DNA of 64,000 nucleotides from Pseudisothecium myosuroides. Lineage: Eukaryota > Streptophyta > Bryopsida > Hypnales > Lembophyllaceae. Position 1 is the first letter of the stretch. Every line of letters begins with the position of its first letter. Below the pieces are notes generated by a model, which saw nothing but the letters and a program-made list of their open reading frames with translations, ran no database searches and was not told the DNA's origin. Below are positions 35,001 to 46,700 of this stretch, one piece after another. The stretch covers positions 6,324,001 through 6,388,000 of the forward strand of contig OX637287.1 in the NCBI GenBank assembly GCA_951799445.1. The letters are read 5' to 3'. The position numbers and the translations under genes were made by a program.

Positions 35001-38000
35001 TTATGGGATAGCTCGAGGGACAAAAGTGGAAGGCTGAAATCTGCACATTGCACGTGCAAATTTAATACACAATATTCTCATTGTACAATACTTATTGATA
35101 TTCCAAAAATAGTTTCATTGAATTCCACTTTCAATGGCGTAGCACATTCCAAGCCTACTATGAGAACCAACCTTGGACAATTATAACACATGCGGGTGCT
35201 TATATAAACCACCAAAATGGAATAGACAGTACCTTGGGATTCTGAGATGCATTCTTCTTCACCGTCTTGGACATTGACACCAATTGATCACAAAGACCAG
35301 GTATAACTAGAGAATTGACAGCCTCCACTAACGACATATGACTGGGTGCCACACAAAGCACATCCACATTCAGCTTTAAAAGTTGCACTGCCACTGGCGT
35401 CCTTGCTGCAAAGGCATATTCACAGGAGGAACAAATCAGCTGACAATATTTGCACATAATGTATGCTCAACATGTCCAAATAAAACCAGTGGAAAGATAA
35501 AAATATAGTTTCAAGAAATCCTCGGTAATGTAAGATGAACTAATCACACATGGCCCATGAAGGAGTAGAAACTGTACCAGGGAGGTTCTGCATGAGCAGA
35601 GATGTATTATTCTCCATTGAAGAGCAGGACATGGCGCATAGCTTGACTGGTGCCGGAATCTATGTCAAAATCCACATGGTTCCAACGTCATAACGGTAAA
35701 CTCAAAGCTAACCTTCTCAGCTTATCATACAATATTCTACGCAGAATTCCTTTTAAGTGGCCGCTACCATATCTATAGGAATGAATCATTTTAGGAGGCT
35801 TCACGATAGAAAAATGTACCAATAGAAGAAAAAAACCATACCCTACACTCTTTCACAATAAAAGTAAGTTTTGAAAGTTCCTATTATCGATTATTCACTT
35901 TCAAATGAACGTTCTATCTTTTTAGTGGAAATTTTCGGATTATACAGAAGGATGGATCTTGGGAGACAGCTATATCGGTAACCTGCTGTCCTCCTGGAGT
36001 TGAAAGCGGCTGAGCTGAACGAAGACTGGAACAAAGTGACAACACGGAGTCAGGATTTGCAGATCTTGAAAGGGACAACAATATCGTTCCCTCTGGACCT
36101 TCAGCCAAAAACCGCACCTTGCTGCTTTTCAAATCCTCAACAATGTTCCTAATGGCTCCAGCAGCTTGTTCCTCGTACTCTGCATAACAGATGTTGAAAT
36201 ATCAATCAACCGAGCATATGCTTTCTGATCTTTCGACCAGTCAATTTAGAACCATGCACAGAACACATGTCAAAGATTGAAAAAATTCTTCACCGTACGT
36301 TGATGTTAATCTATTACAACATTAGATCAATATTAGAATAATGTTAAATTAATGTCAATTAAAGTTCACTTGTTAACTTCAAAGGAGACAATGTACTATC
36401 ACATTAACGGTAACTATACTAACATCACACCAACATCAACTCTTAGAGCTCTTTCTGAAAAATTGAGATTAGTTTGGATCATGGCCTTCAAATGCTCAAA
36501 CCTTGTGTTGGTTCAAAGAAGAGTCCTTATAAGTCAAGAAAAGCTAACATTTGTACAGTTACAATCTCAATTTGGCGTCAGATGTGTGCAAAATCAAATA
36601 TGAAGAAGTTCTGCTCAAACAAAATTTAGACCTCAAAATTTCTTAAAATCGTATAAAACCGGTTTCATGAACACCGGTATTCAAATTGGTTTCTTTCCAA
36701 AATCTAAAATCTCCAAAAGAATCAAAAAACGTTAGAAGCAAATATACTATATTAGGTGTGAAATTCTACTTTACATTTATGCTAGAATTCTTTTATGGCC
36801 CTGAATTTTCCAGATCCCAGATAGTTTGATGCATTAAATTACCACTCGACATGAGTACTATACGAATCTAATGCCTACTAACTTAAAATTAAGAACTTTG
36901 TCAATCTAGTGGAGGTGGCTCTTGGAGGTGGGACTCTTTTAAAGGCCACTTGCCACTTCTCCAAATAGGGACATGCGGAGTACACAGCTGCAAAATTGTG
37001 TTTCTCAATTTAAGATTTCACTTTTCCTTAAATCCTCGCGAAGAATTGTGGTGAAGTTACGCATCTTAAACCCTAAATCTTGCAGTAAGTTTCGCAATTA
37101 GTGAAACCAAATGCGCGTACACTCAAATCTCTCTAATCTTAACATCTAGTCCAAAAATAGACATAGACATTGTTTGAATGAGAGAAAAGTGTGCTACAGC
37201 CAATGACAGTGTGGCAAATGTGCAGGATTTCTAGAATGATCACAATAAAGAGGTTTGAGTGTGCAAACCTGAGGCAGTTGCGGTCTGCAGCAAATAGAGG
37301 GGCAAACTCAAATGCAATTGGCAACGAAGGAAAGTGCTCTCATCCCAAGGACTGCCCTCCAACTCCTGCACATCAAAGGCCTGTAAGCTGGATTGATTTC
37401 CAGCTTCGTACCAGCTGTACTCCAGCTTCAAACTGGAGCTCGCCGCAGCCACAACACATCCATTGACTGGCAACTGAAGCTCCTTCCGCAAATTCAGAGC
37501 AATTTGTCCAGCTCTCGACGTACCTGCTTCAAAATCAACTGCCCCTAGCACTTCCAGGCCCCTGGGCAACAGTACCCGCAGCTCCTCTGACTCCATAAAC
37601 ACCCAATTTTCAAATTACCACACACGTGCAAACAGAAACCCTAAGATTAAGACATAGCAGAATGCTAGTGGGTTTCACACACCGCCTATGAGGCTATCTT
37701 CAGCTAATTATCTGAGGTCTCTTTAATTCTAGGGAACCAATTTTGTCTTCAGTTGCTGATAATCAGGTGGACGTTCTTAAACCCACAATTCAACCCGGCA
37801 TTCTAATCCCGAAATCAGGACGCTGTCGTAAGCTTTTCAACCAACAATTTCTCTCTTCCACCCTTTAGAATTTCACACCCCGCTCCCCGGCACTCAAACG
37901 AACAATTGATCCACAGCATTTCAGACGATAAGCAATTCATCTCAACCATAAACACCCAATTGACATACACGAGCAAAAAAAGCTACAAATTACAACGCAC

Positions 38001-38208
38001 TCTCGTGCACATAAACCCTAAACCCTAATCTCACTCACAAAGTGCAGAAGCGACGAATTCCGATCGCTCGATCCTGCAATTACTGATCGCCTAACCTTGA
38101 TCAATATCCCAAAGAAGTGAAAAAGTAAGTGAACTCCCAAGAAATCCATGGCGTTGGGCTTACCGGTTTCCGCGACGAGGTCAGGCTCGGCAGGGTTGCT
38201 GTTGTTGT

Positions 38209-38239
<31 letters not shown>

Positions 38240-38404
38240 TTTCCAGTGCGAACAGCGAAGCGAGGAGAGAAGGGTGGTGTGGGAATTGTGCTGCGACGAC
38301 AAGCCCAGGAGCCAGGCTATGCCCTCCCCGCTGCTGCCCTGCAAGGCTATGTCTGCACTGCGCAGGAGGCGCAGCACCTTAGCTGCGTCCCCCTCTCGCC
38401 CCAT
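32021..38404 (-). CDS. UFSP2: Ufm1-specific protease 2
   Basis: This cysteine protease matures the ubiquitin-like modifier UFM1 and removes it from targets, mainly at the endoplasmic reticulum. Thirteen exons close in frame to 626 codons: 38404-38164, 37586-37269, 36179-35983, 35659-35578, 35405-35233, 35040-34956, 34368-34243, 34135-34088, 33889-33813, 33582-33494, 33161-33050, 32699-32597 and 32250-32021. The N-terminal half is the poorly conserved region ([32 protein letters not shown]). The protease core has [12 protein letters not shown] joined to [15 protein letters not shown] with the catalytic Cys, then [26 protein letters not shown], and the catalytic Asp-His pair in [10 protein letters not shown], ending [13 protein letters not shown]. 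Exon 1 encodes a Ser/Asn-rich run from a trinucleotide repeat. The exon 3 donor and the start (alternative ATG at 38452) are the least certain points. Confidence 0.93.
38198..38245. repeat. Trinucleotide microsatellite in UFSP2 exon 1
   Basis: On the plus strand it is a run of GTT/GCT units; read on the coding strand it gives a Ser/Asn-rich tract. Its plus-strand reading also creates a spurious poly-Leu open frame. Confidence 0.8.
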
Positions 38405-38530
38405 TGCAAATCGAAATTTGCAGGAGAGAGACCTCCTTCGCAATACACGCACAGACCCACTCGTGACGCCTACTTCGGCTTGAAGGGCTTTGAGCCCACA
38501 CTAATAAGGTGAGCGTGCCTATTAAGGTGG

Positions 38531-38869
38531 GGAAGGTAGGAGGTCCTGAAATCGCTCATTTAAGAGCTGAAACTGAATTTTGGGGAGGTGAAACGCCTCA
38601 AAATATTTTTCACTGAATTTTCCTTGAAAGACAAGAGGAATTGGCATCTAACCCAAGTCGTTTCATATTTTTTGGAACTTTCTAGAATTAGTTATGAAAA
38701 TTTGAAGTTGAAGTGGCATAGGGCTCTGAAATCGCCCACCCCCTAAAATGTACACTATTTGTACATCTTTGAAGGCTATGGAAAAGCAACATGTACAAGT
38801 AGTGTACATATGAGTAGGGTGGGCGACTAAAATGCCCGGTTGATTTCAAGACCTCCTACTTTACCTCCA
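38531..38869. mobile_element. GGTAG-family MITE, copy 2, upstream of UFSP2
   Basis: The left end GGTAGGAGGTCCTGAAATCG pairs with TTTCAAGACCTCCTACTTTA at the right end. The interior shares GGCATCTAACCCAA and TTTCATATTTTTTGGAACTT with the copy at 63094. It begins about 127 bp upstream of the UFSP2 ATG, so it may lie in its promoter or 5' leader. Confidence 0.65.
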
Positions 38870-39165
38870 AAACTGAACTGCCACTAATTGCCACTGTGCT
38901 TAATTACTATTATTAGAGTATTAGACTGCTCAAATTTTTATTATATTTTGATACGCGACATTTGGATACTGTATGTAAAAGTTAGGAAAAAAGCTTGGTT
39001 CTTAAAGCGTTTCTACTGCATAGGTACATAACTGATTTTGGAGATGTACACAAAGTGAAGATGGCAGTTTAGAGGCAATGGCGCATTTGGGGGGGTGCCT
39101 ACCTTACTAGACTTGTGGAGGCCGGGTGTCACTATCAATATAGATACTGGCATTGAAGAAGCTGG

Positions 39166-39358
39166 TATAGTAGAACCTCCCTAAATTGATACCCCATAAG
39201 CAAATAAACCTTTCTAATTGATCTTGTCAAACCGATCCCGGACTTATCCACATAACAAAGGTTATGACTAAAAATGACCCTCCATAAGCAAATAAACCTC
39301 CATAATTGATCTTGTTAGACCGGTCTGGGACCTATCAGTTTAAAGAGGTTCTATTTTA
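39166..39358. mobile_element. Emigrant/pogo-like MITE
   Basis: The left end TAGTAGAACCTCCCTAAATT and the inverse right end AAGAGGTTCTATTTTA resemble the Emigrant terminus of Arabidopsis (CAGTAAAACCTCTATAAATT) as I recall it. A TA dinucleotide flanks each side, as expected for pogo/Tc1-mariner insertion. Inside, a block with CCATAAGCAAATAAACCT and TTGATCTTGT is duplicated in tandem. Confidence 0.6.
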
Positions 39359-40102
39359 TTGAAGAAGAGGAGAAAAAATTCAAATAAGGGTATCAATATT
39401 AGGGATTGTCCCACCTTCTCCAATAATGAAACTTTTATGAAGAATGAGAAGGTATGGAGTAAAAAGAGGAGCCAATAAATAACCTACTCCATAAAGAAGG
39501 TGTGATACCCCTTGATTGTTTTGTGGAGAACGAGAATAGAAAATCAAGAGATGTATTCACTTGCAATTTAGGATCAATACAAGAATTTTTCAAGAATTTT
39601 GGTTGATGACTCTAAGTGTCGATGCAATGGCCAAATCACGATTTGAATGAAAAGGGTTTGCAGTGATTTGCGATAATGAGAAGGATTTGCAGTAGAGATC
39701 CAAATGAGGAGGATTTTTTTTACGGTTTTCGGATGATGACTTTGAGTGTTGATGTAGGTATTGCGGAAGTGAAAGCAGCAAATGGAGGGTGAAAGCTAGA
39801 TGAAAACTTTGCACACAAAATGTTCTTCATACCCATTCTTCAACTCTAGAGGAGAATAGTTCCCATTCTTAGTCTTAAGAGAATGGATCCTCCGCAAGCC
39901 AACCGGAGAGTGTCACGTCTCCATTCTCTGAACATTGAGAATAGAGAGAAGGTGTGATAACCCCTATTGTCTAATTATTGTAATTTTAAATACTTGTCAC
40001 ATATCAATAATGCATTATTTTTTCAAGATACATAGATTTAACCTAGGTATTTATCCTAGATTACCTACCAAATTGATACCATAGAATGATGGTAGGATAT
40101 CA
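39359..40102. other. Repeat-like intergenic DNA, no gene seen
   Basis: GAGAAGGTGTGATAACCCC near 39950 and GGGATTGTCCCACCTTCTCC near 39402 look like inverse ends of a diverged element, and GATGACTCTAAGTGTCGATG-like segments occur twice. Boundaries are too decayed for a firm call. Confidence 0.35.
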
Positions 40103-40361
40103 CCTACACTAAATAGTGAAATTAGGTTGCCCCACACTAATTTCTTGACATTCTACACTATATCAATATGTACAGTTACTTTACAAGGATGCAATAATGT
40201 AATAGCTATGTGTATGGCATGGGTTGGTGCACTAGTCCATACTCGGGATTAGAGATTGACATGTGCCTCCATATGGACAAGCATTAGCCATCAATGAGGT
40301 AACTTCTTTGGGGTAAAGCAACCTAATTGTTAAGGCAATTCAATTTCACTATTTAGTGTAG
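40103..40361. mobile_element. CTACACTA-ended MITE, copy 2, inverted
   Basis: The ends are CTACACTAAATAGTGAAATT and AATTTCACTATTTAGTGTAG, nearly perfect over about 20 bp. The interior is the reverse complement of the 16883-17138 copy (GGCATGGGTTGGTGCAC, TGGACAAGCATTAGCCAT). Confidence 0.75.
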
Positions 40362-41865
40362 GTAGTTGCCTAAGTCAATACCAAAAAGATAAGGTACCCA
40401 CCTCTTAAAACCATTATTGGTATTGATACCAATGTCCAACCTTGTATACTTGCACACTCTGCCTATTATCAACCTAATTCGCTACTATGAATACTATATA
40501 GAAGTTGCTTGATAGCTTACACATTTTTCAAAGATTGAAAAGGTGAATGGAAACCATTTGCAAGTAGAATCAATTTATGTCGACAAGAAATGATTTTTAT
40601 GATTCTTTTAAGTTAGTTGGGACGAAAATGATAAAGTGTAGGGAGGCCCAATCTAAATTACGCGGTGCCGCATGTTCCTTCAACAACTTGAGAGCATCTT
40701 TACTTGGCATGTCATGCTAGTGGAAGATGATAGGATGGCGTGAAGGAATGGAAGGGAGAAGACTACTCATGCAATAATTAAAAGAAGAGCAATTTGGCAA
40801 AAACCATCTCAATCTTGACCTAGGAGCCTAGTTTGTAGTATCAACTAACCAATGAAATAACACCATGTATTGGCCTCCAATTGAGTGTAGTCATGATGTG
40901 CATTTTCCGTATTCGGTGCTCTCTCCAAGTTAGATCATAGCTTGTGGCATCTACTTGATACTTCTTCGGGTTCAAGTAGAATATGAGTTTCTGTAAATAT
41001 TCATTTCTAATATTATTTTTTAGCAATGTAATAGATGTTGATTACCATAATATATTTTTTAATTGTTATCCCATTATCATATAGTCTATTTTTCATCTTT
41101 TTAATTAATAAAGATCTATTTCATATGCAAGTGCTGGCTTTAGAAGTAGATTGCCACTCTATATGTATATAGAGTAATGAAGTTTGAGTATTTTATGATT
41201 GAAGCACCCTAAAAGCAATCTAAGACATGAGTGAAGACATTGACTGTATATAATTCAAGTTGGAGGTTCTTATTAGTGGTTTTTATACTTAGTTAATTAT
41301 TAAAATTAATAACTATCTTGGCACAGTCAAAGTGTCAATTTAATGTTATGTCTCAATTTTATGATCACTTGTTCTATTCCATCTTTAGATTTATAATGAA
41401 AAAAAGACTCCAGATGTTAATTGGAGGTTCTTGCCACTATTTTTTATAGTTAAAAAAATAAAATAAATATGTATTTTGACATAAAAACTCTCGATTTTAT
41501 TAAAGTGTCTCAATTTAATTATCACTTATTACATTCTAAATTAAGATCATAATTAAAATGAGATTTCAAATTGTCTCATTTTAATGAATAAGGCCTTGTA
41601 GGATCTTTATTGACTAAGTTGAACGACATTATTCTAAATTTCTAGATTTCTAAACCTCATTAATTGCAAAATCATGATGCTTGGTTTTAAAAAATAAGAA
41701 TTTCTTTCAATTGATCCTAAATTGAAAAGATTCATCTTCCAAATTTTTTATAAAAACCATTTTTTCACATACTATTATATTCAAAACAGTTTGTAAACTT
41801 ATAATACTAACCATTCGCTGTGAAGATGTTGTATAATTCTACAAAAACTATGCAATTAAAATTGA
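40362..41865. other. AT-rich intergenic DNA, no gene seen
   Basis: No gene recognised. The sequence around 41290-41560 contains repeated AATTTTATGATCACTT / TTAATTATCACTT-like blocks, probably old repeats. Confidence 0.35.
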
Positions 41866-42020
41866 TTAACCCCTAAATGCCCAAGGCCTTTTGGGGGCTT
41901 CTTGGAATTTGCTTTAAATTGAACACAAAAACACCATTTTGATAAGTTTTATCAAATTCTTTTTGAATTTTAATTGTACAAATTCAAACTAGACATGCAC
42001 AAATTCCATATTCAAAATTG
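41866..42020. mobile_element. piggyBac-like family B, truncated end
   Basis: It starts TTAA-CCCCTAAATGCCCAAGGC and continues with sequence matching the reverse complement of the right end of 29561-30334 (CTTCTTGGAATTTGC, AAATTGAACAAAAA-like, ACAAATTCAAACT). The opposite terminus was not found, so this is a fragment. Confidence 0.65.
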
Positions 42021-42378
42021 CAAAGTCAAATTCAAAGTAGACATGTGGAAATATTGACAATTCCATATTCAAAATTGTACAGTCAAATTTCTAGCATTTA
42101 AGTTCTTCTCTATTTTAAAAAACAATGAAATTATTAAACTCTTCCATTCCCCCCTAGCTCCCCTTTTTGTGGCCTACATCTGTTTGCTTGAATTACCAAA
42201 CAAGTCTATCAATCACTACTTGGAGGGTTTTTTTCATCCTCCTTTCTTCAAAAATTTTAAATTTATTATATATTGATCAAATGTTTTGAAATTTGGTGAC
42301 CAAAGTAATCTATTTACATATTATTCCAAGCATTATGAAAGTTGCGTGATCTAATAAGTTGTAGATCATTTTGATAAT

Positions 42379-42639
42379 AGAGTTATTCGTAAAGTCCCCC
42401 CCAGTTTGGAGGGGACTTTTTCCGACAAATTTCCTCCGACGGATGACCCCGAAGGCGACCACGACACCGCAGGCGACCACTAAACCGCAAGCAAAGTCCG
42501 GACCAAACTTCTTTTTGGTCGATTTGGGTGCTTAAGAAAGTTTGATACCCACTTTTGTATTGACTTTTTGCCCAAAACCTGCTTTTTCACAAAACTGCAG
42601 GGTTTAAACCCCGGTTTTGGGTACTTTACGAATAACTCT
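42379..42639. mobile_element. GC-richer MITE with AGAGTTATTCGTAAAG ends
   Basis: AGAGTTATTCGTAAAG at the left is the exact complement of CTTTACGAATAACTCT at the right. The interior is GC-rich compared with its surroundings (GACGGATGACCCCGAAGGCG, then two GCAGGCGACCAC-type repeats). The superfamily is unclear. Confidence 0.7.
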
Positions 42640-42682
42640 AATGTATATGACTTGCAAGAAGTTTAAAAAGAATTCACCACCA

Positions 42683-42985
42683 CTTTGCTATTATAAAACA
42701 TCATCTCCTAATTAAGTACAAGAGTAAGATTAAATTTTGATGAGCTACCATATTGCATGCTTATAATGTAGCAAGAATAAAATCTATTACAACGGCAAAG
42801 TTGTCATTATAAATCATAATCTCCTAAGTACAAGATCATATTTTGATGGGCTAGAGTATCGCATGCTTGTACTGTAGCAAGAATAAAATTTATTTCAATG
42901 GTGAACTTGTCATTATAAAACATAATTTCCTAGTTACAAGATTGCATTTTGATAAAATCTATTTCAATGGTGAAGTTTGCAACAG
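42683..42985. repeat. Imperfect tandem repeat, period about 105-115 bp
   Basis: The segment CATTATAAAWCATMATYTCC recurs at about 42690, 42805 and 42911, with GTAGCAAGAATAAAATYTAT following the first two. About 2.7 diverged units. Confidence 0.6.
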
Positions 42986-43736
42986 ATTGATCATTTGGGA
43001 GGAACGTGAGATTGAATATCCAACAATGAGCCTTCCACACAAAATGAGCTCGATCAAGCTTGGGCATTCACATATTAGAGACGAAACCTAAATTTCAATC
43101 GTTGCCTCCAAAGGATATCATACTGCTCTCAGAAATATCCTCATTTTACTACCATATCTCTGGATTTAAAATACACTAAAAAAAGCATGTTATCTGATAT
43201 AGATTTGACTCACATAGCATCTGAAGTCTTTGGATTTTCACAGAAAGAACAGGAGTACCTTAAGATATGCACACAAAAAAACAATCTAACATGATTCATT
43301 CAGCAGTAATAAACTTGAGGTCAAACGAGGCTAAAATCAATATGAACTACAAAATTGGTACAAAACTGAATTCCTCTCCACAGCAGACCCGACAGTCTCT
43401 ATATCCTTGGAATCCAATGAAATGGACTCGGTCAAAAACAAGTTCTAGGTGTACAGTACAAGCTATTCGGCTACAAGTAATCACTCATCTATTTTTTAAT
43501 GCGAGTATGATACTAACTGGAATTTCGGTCCTACCCCCACAATTTTGGAAAACCTGGATATACCAAGAGATTATCTATACAGTGATGATGACTTCTGCAT
43601 CTGAACTCTCGTCTAGAGAAGATTTCTCAAATCTAATATTCTGGCACCATAAAATAGAAGTGCCAACACTAAAATGAAGTGAAAACACAGGGACGTTACT
43701 GAGAATAGTAATGGAACATTAGAAGTTTACAAAGGC
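42986..43736. other. 3' flank of the ZFYVE26-like gene
   Basis: Probably includes the 3' untranslated region. The plus-strand open frame at 43267-43677 has no coding character that I recognise and is best read as antisense to this UTR. Confidence 0.4.
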
Positions 43737-46700
43737 CTAAGCACTATGAGATGCCAGCCACTGCTTGCATGAATCCTCCACTGCCAGAGAACCTGTCTGT
43801 CGTGCCTGTTTGACACAGCGCACAGAATCATCAATAATAACATCCATATCAAAAGAGATTTTCTATTCTTGAACAGTGCAAAGCGGAAAAGAATATTTAA
43901 TTCAACGTCCAAGAAGATATCAGAGTCTATTAACTTGATTAAGAGAACACTGCCACATAATACACAAACAACTGTATGTGGATACAAAAATCAAATGTAG
44001 AATGCATTACCACATGAGCAACATACTGCACGTCTGATATGCTCTCACTGCGTGATGCTATTTGAAATGCACTCTTCAAGCGCCCACAAATAACGCATGC
44101 TAAGACTTTTCTGTTTCACCGTGGAAATAAAGACAACAATTCAGTAAAATTGTGGAATAAACATAAAATTCCATCACGAAACAATAATACCTTTGAATAA
44201 CAAATCATCCAATATAATATTATGAGTATACAGACCACCTGACAGGAATATGCACGTACCTATGATTACTTGACAGTTTATCAATCAAGCCAGTTGGCCG
44301 TTCTCGATGACGATTGGCATATAAATTGATCGCAGCACCCAAAACCTGCTCCAAAACAATTTCAATAAGTGATTTGTACAAGAAGTACGTTCCAAGTAAA
44401 TCAGTAATAGGTCCAAACCAAGTTTGGAATTACACAGAATTTCAGTTCTTAAACAGCGACTTGGGTTAAATATTCAGAAGATATATATTCTAGAACCTGG
44501 TCCCAATCATCGTCCTCTATAGTGCCTTTGATGTTTCGCAGTAGTTCTGCCAGCTGGTTGCTCTTCTTCCTTTCTGCTAATGAAGCAGCTACACCAGCGT
44601 AGATGTGCACAGCTGCAACAATTAAAGAATTACACCAAGTCAGATTCTTAAAAGTGGAAAAAGCAACAGTTTCTCATACACTATAAGTTTAAATCATGTG
44701 GACTTGCAATTATTCATAGTGTTGAATTCACCATGAAAATATTCTATGTCAATGAGATCCTAGAAAATCCATCTCAAAACATCTTCCTACCAAACAACTT
44801 TTCCACTTGGCCAGTCTTCTTGTGGACCTTAACCGGGATAACATTATCGATTTCATACCAGTAAGATTAAACTCGTTAATTATTCGGAACGCCAGATCAA
44901 AATTCTTCTCAACAAGCTTCTCAGCAACTTCACATCTCCGCCTGTATCAGACACAGATATTAACAAAAGTCCCTCATGTATGACTACAATATGATAAAGT
45001 AAACAAGAAGGCATTTTCGTATTAAGATTTTAAGCAAAGTAATGTGTACAAGTCGAACTTAAGCAAGGTGATGACAAGACTCGTACAAAGAGTACACTCG
45101 AAAAATCATATTCATGTGGCATAGTAGATGAGAATAATCTTTAAGCCTTGTACATTTATAAGTTCAACAATAATCTTACTTGACAGTGTCTGAATCATTT
45201 GGGTTCCCAAATAGCGAATGCTTCCACGGAGGTCCCTCAGAATCACCAAATGTACGTACTACCTCAATCTGGAATAATCAAGCGGTAATCATCAGCCCTT
45301 CTCTATTATTGCAAAATAATAAAACCATAACTTGAATGATATTGTCACCTACAGTGTTAACCTAGAAAGCCAAACACACAACCGCACACAGAACATGGGA
45401 ACCTCATGACATCAGAAACATTGTATACAAGCAATCAAAACTGACGATGTTTAGCCTTTTCATTGACAGCAAAGAACCCATCATAAATCTGGCAGTGCAG
45501 ATGCGTCAGAGGAATCAAAAGGAAGATGCTGTTCACTTGACAATGTGTTACTAACAAATGTACACACAAATAACAGATAAAATAATAGCAATCCGTACTT
45601 GTACAGCAACTCGCGATGTGAACTTAATAAGTTCTTCCTCAGTAAGTTTCTGAGAAGGAAGTTTCCCTCGACTTGCTTTTGTGACGCCCTTCGTCGTCTC
45701 TCCTAATTGTTGTCGTGCTAATAGGCCCTCATCAAAATGCACCTGGCAGGGATGACCACTATTAGTGATAAAAACGAAAATCAAAAGGCTCACCTAGACC
45801 ACAGTCTGAAATTTAACGAAGGCAAGCAAGTATCCAGAGAACTGTGGTGTAGAAGACTAGGAAGACTTGAAAGTTGATAAAAAGAGAGTATGCTCAGAAG
45901 ACAATTCAAGGGAAACACAGGGAGATGTTTCCTCAGTGCTTGAAACTAAAATTAGAAATTCCACGTTAGGAGCTAATAGCCGATTATATCAACTTCAAGA
46001 ACAATTTTTTACTACAAAAGAATCTAGGATATGGGTTCTTCTTTCTATTGATATATATTCTACGTTCCTTGAAGCTTCATTTCAACCCTACATATACGGA
46101 AGCAACCACTTCGGGTCAGTTGAGAAAGAGCTCACTACCAATATCGACAAGATCCTCAGGAAGCAGAATACCTTAGAATGGTCCAAGTGGCGCAAAGCTT
46201 GTTCATGGTTGGACGAGTTCAAAAAGAGCTGGATACAGCACAAGCCAGCAGCCACATAGTCTTTTTTCAAAACCTGCAAATGTGCCAAAAGTTAGCCTAT
46301 TACTACCAAGCTGTGAAAAACATGGACACAATTGTCAAAAGCCAAGAATAATCAAATAGTCATATCAGAACAGACAACGGATATCCCACAATTGCTGCTG
46401 AAGCCCCTAATCAAATGGTAAGGCACGGGAAAAGTTTAATGTTACCTGAAACCGGTATAAATGATTGAAATGTCGATGATTTTCAAAGTAAAAACAGATT
46501 CGAGTAAGAGAGGAAGCCGTGTGTTGAGATACTGGTGAGTCGGGGTTGTCCGCGTCAACAATTCGGGCAGCAATAACCCTCTCTAATATTGTAACAACTC
46601 CGAAGGCAACACAATTGTCACAAAGATCGTCCAGTGAGCCGTAGTCAGTAGCCAGAGGGTCGGGTCTTTGGGGCGATGATGAAGGAGTCTGAGACTGATA

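Noticed and set aside
38129..38512. Two plus-strand open frames with poly-Leu or poly-Val runs
   Set aside because: They come from the microsatellite antisense to UFSP2 exon 1.
43267..43677. 136-residue plus-strand open frame
   Set aside because: No family resemblance, low-complexity composition, and position opposite the likely 3' UTR of the ZFYVE26-like gene.
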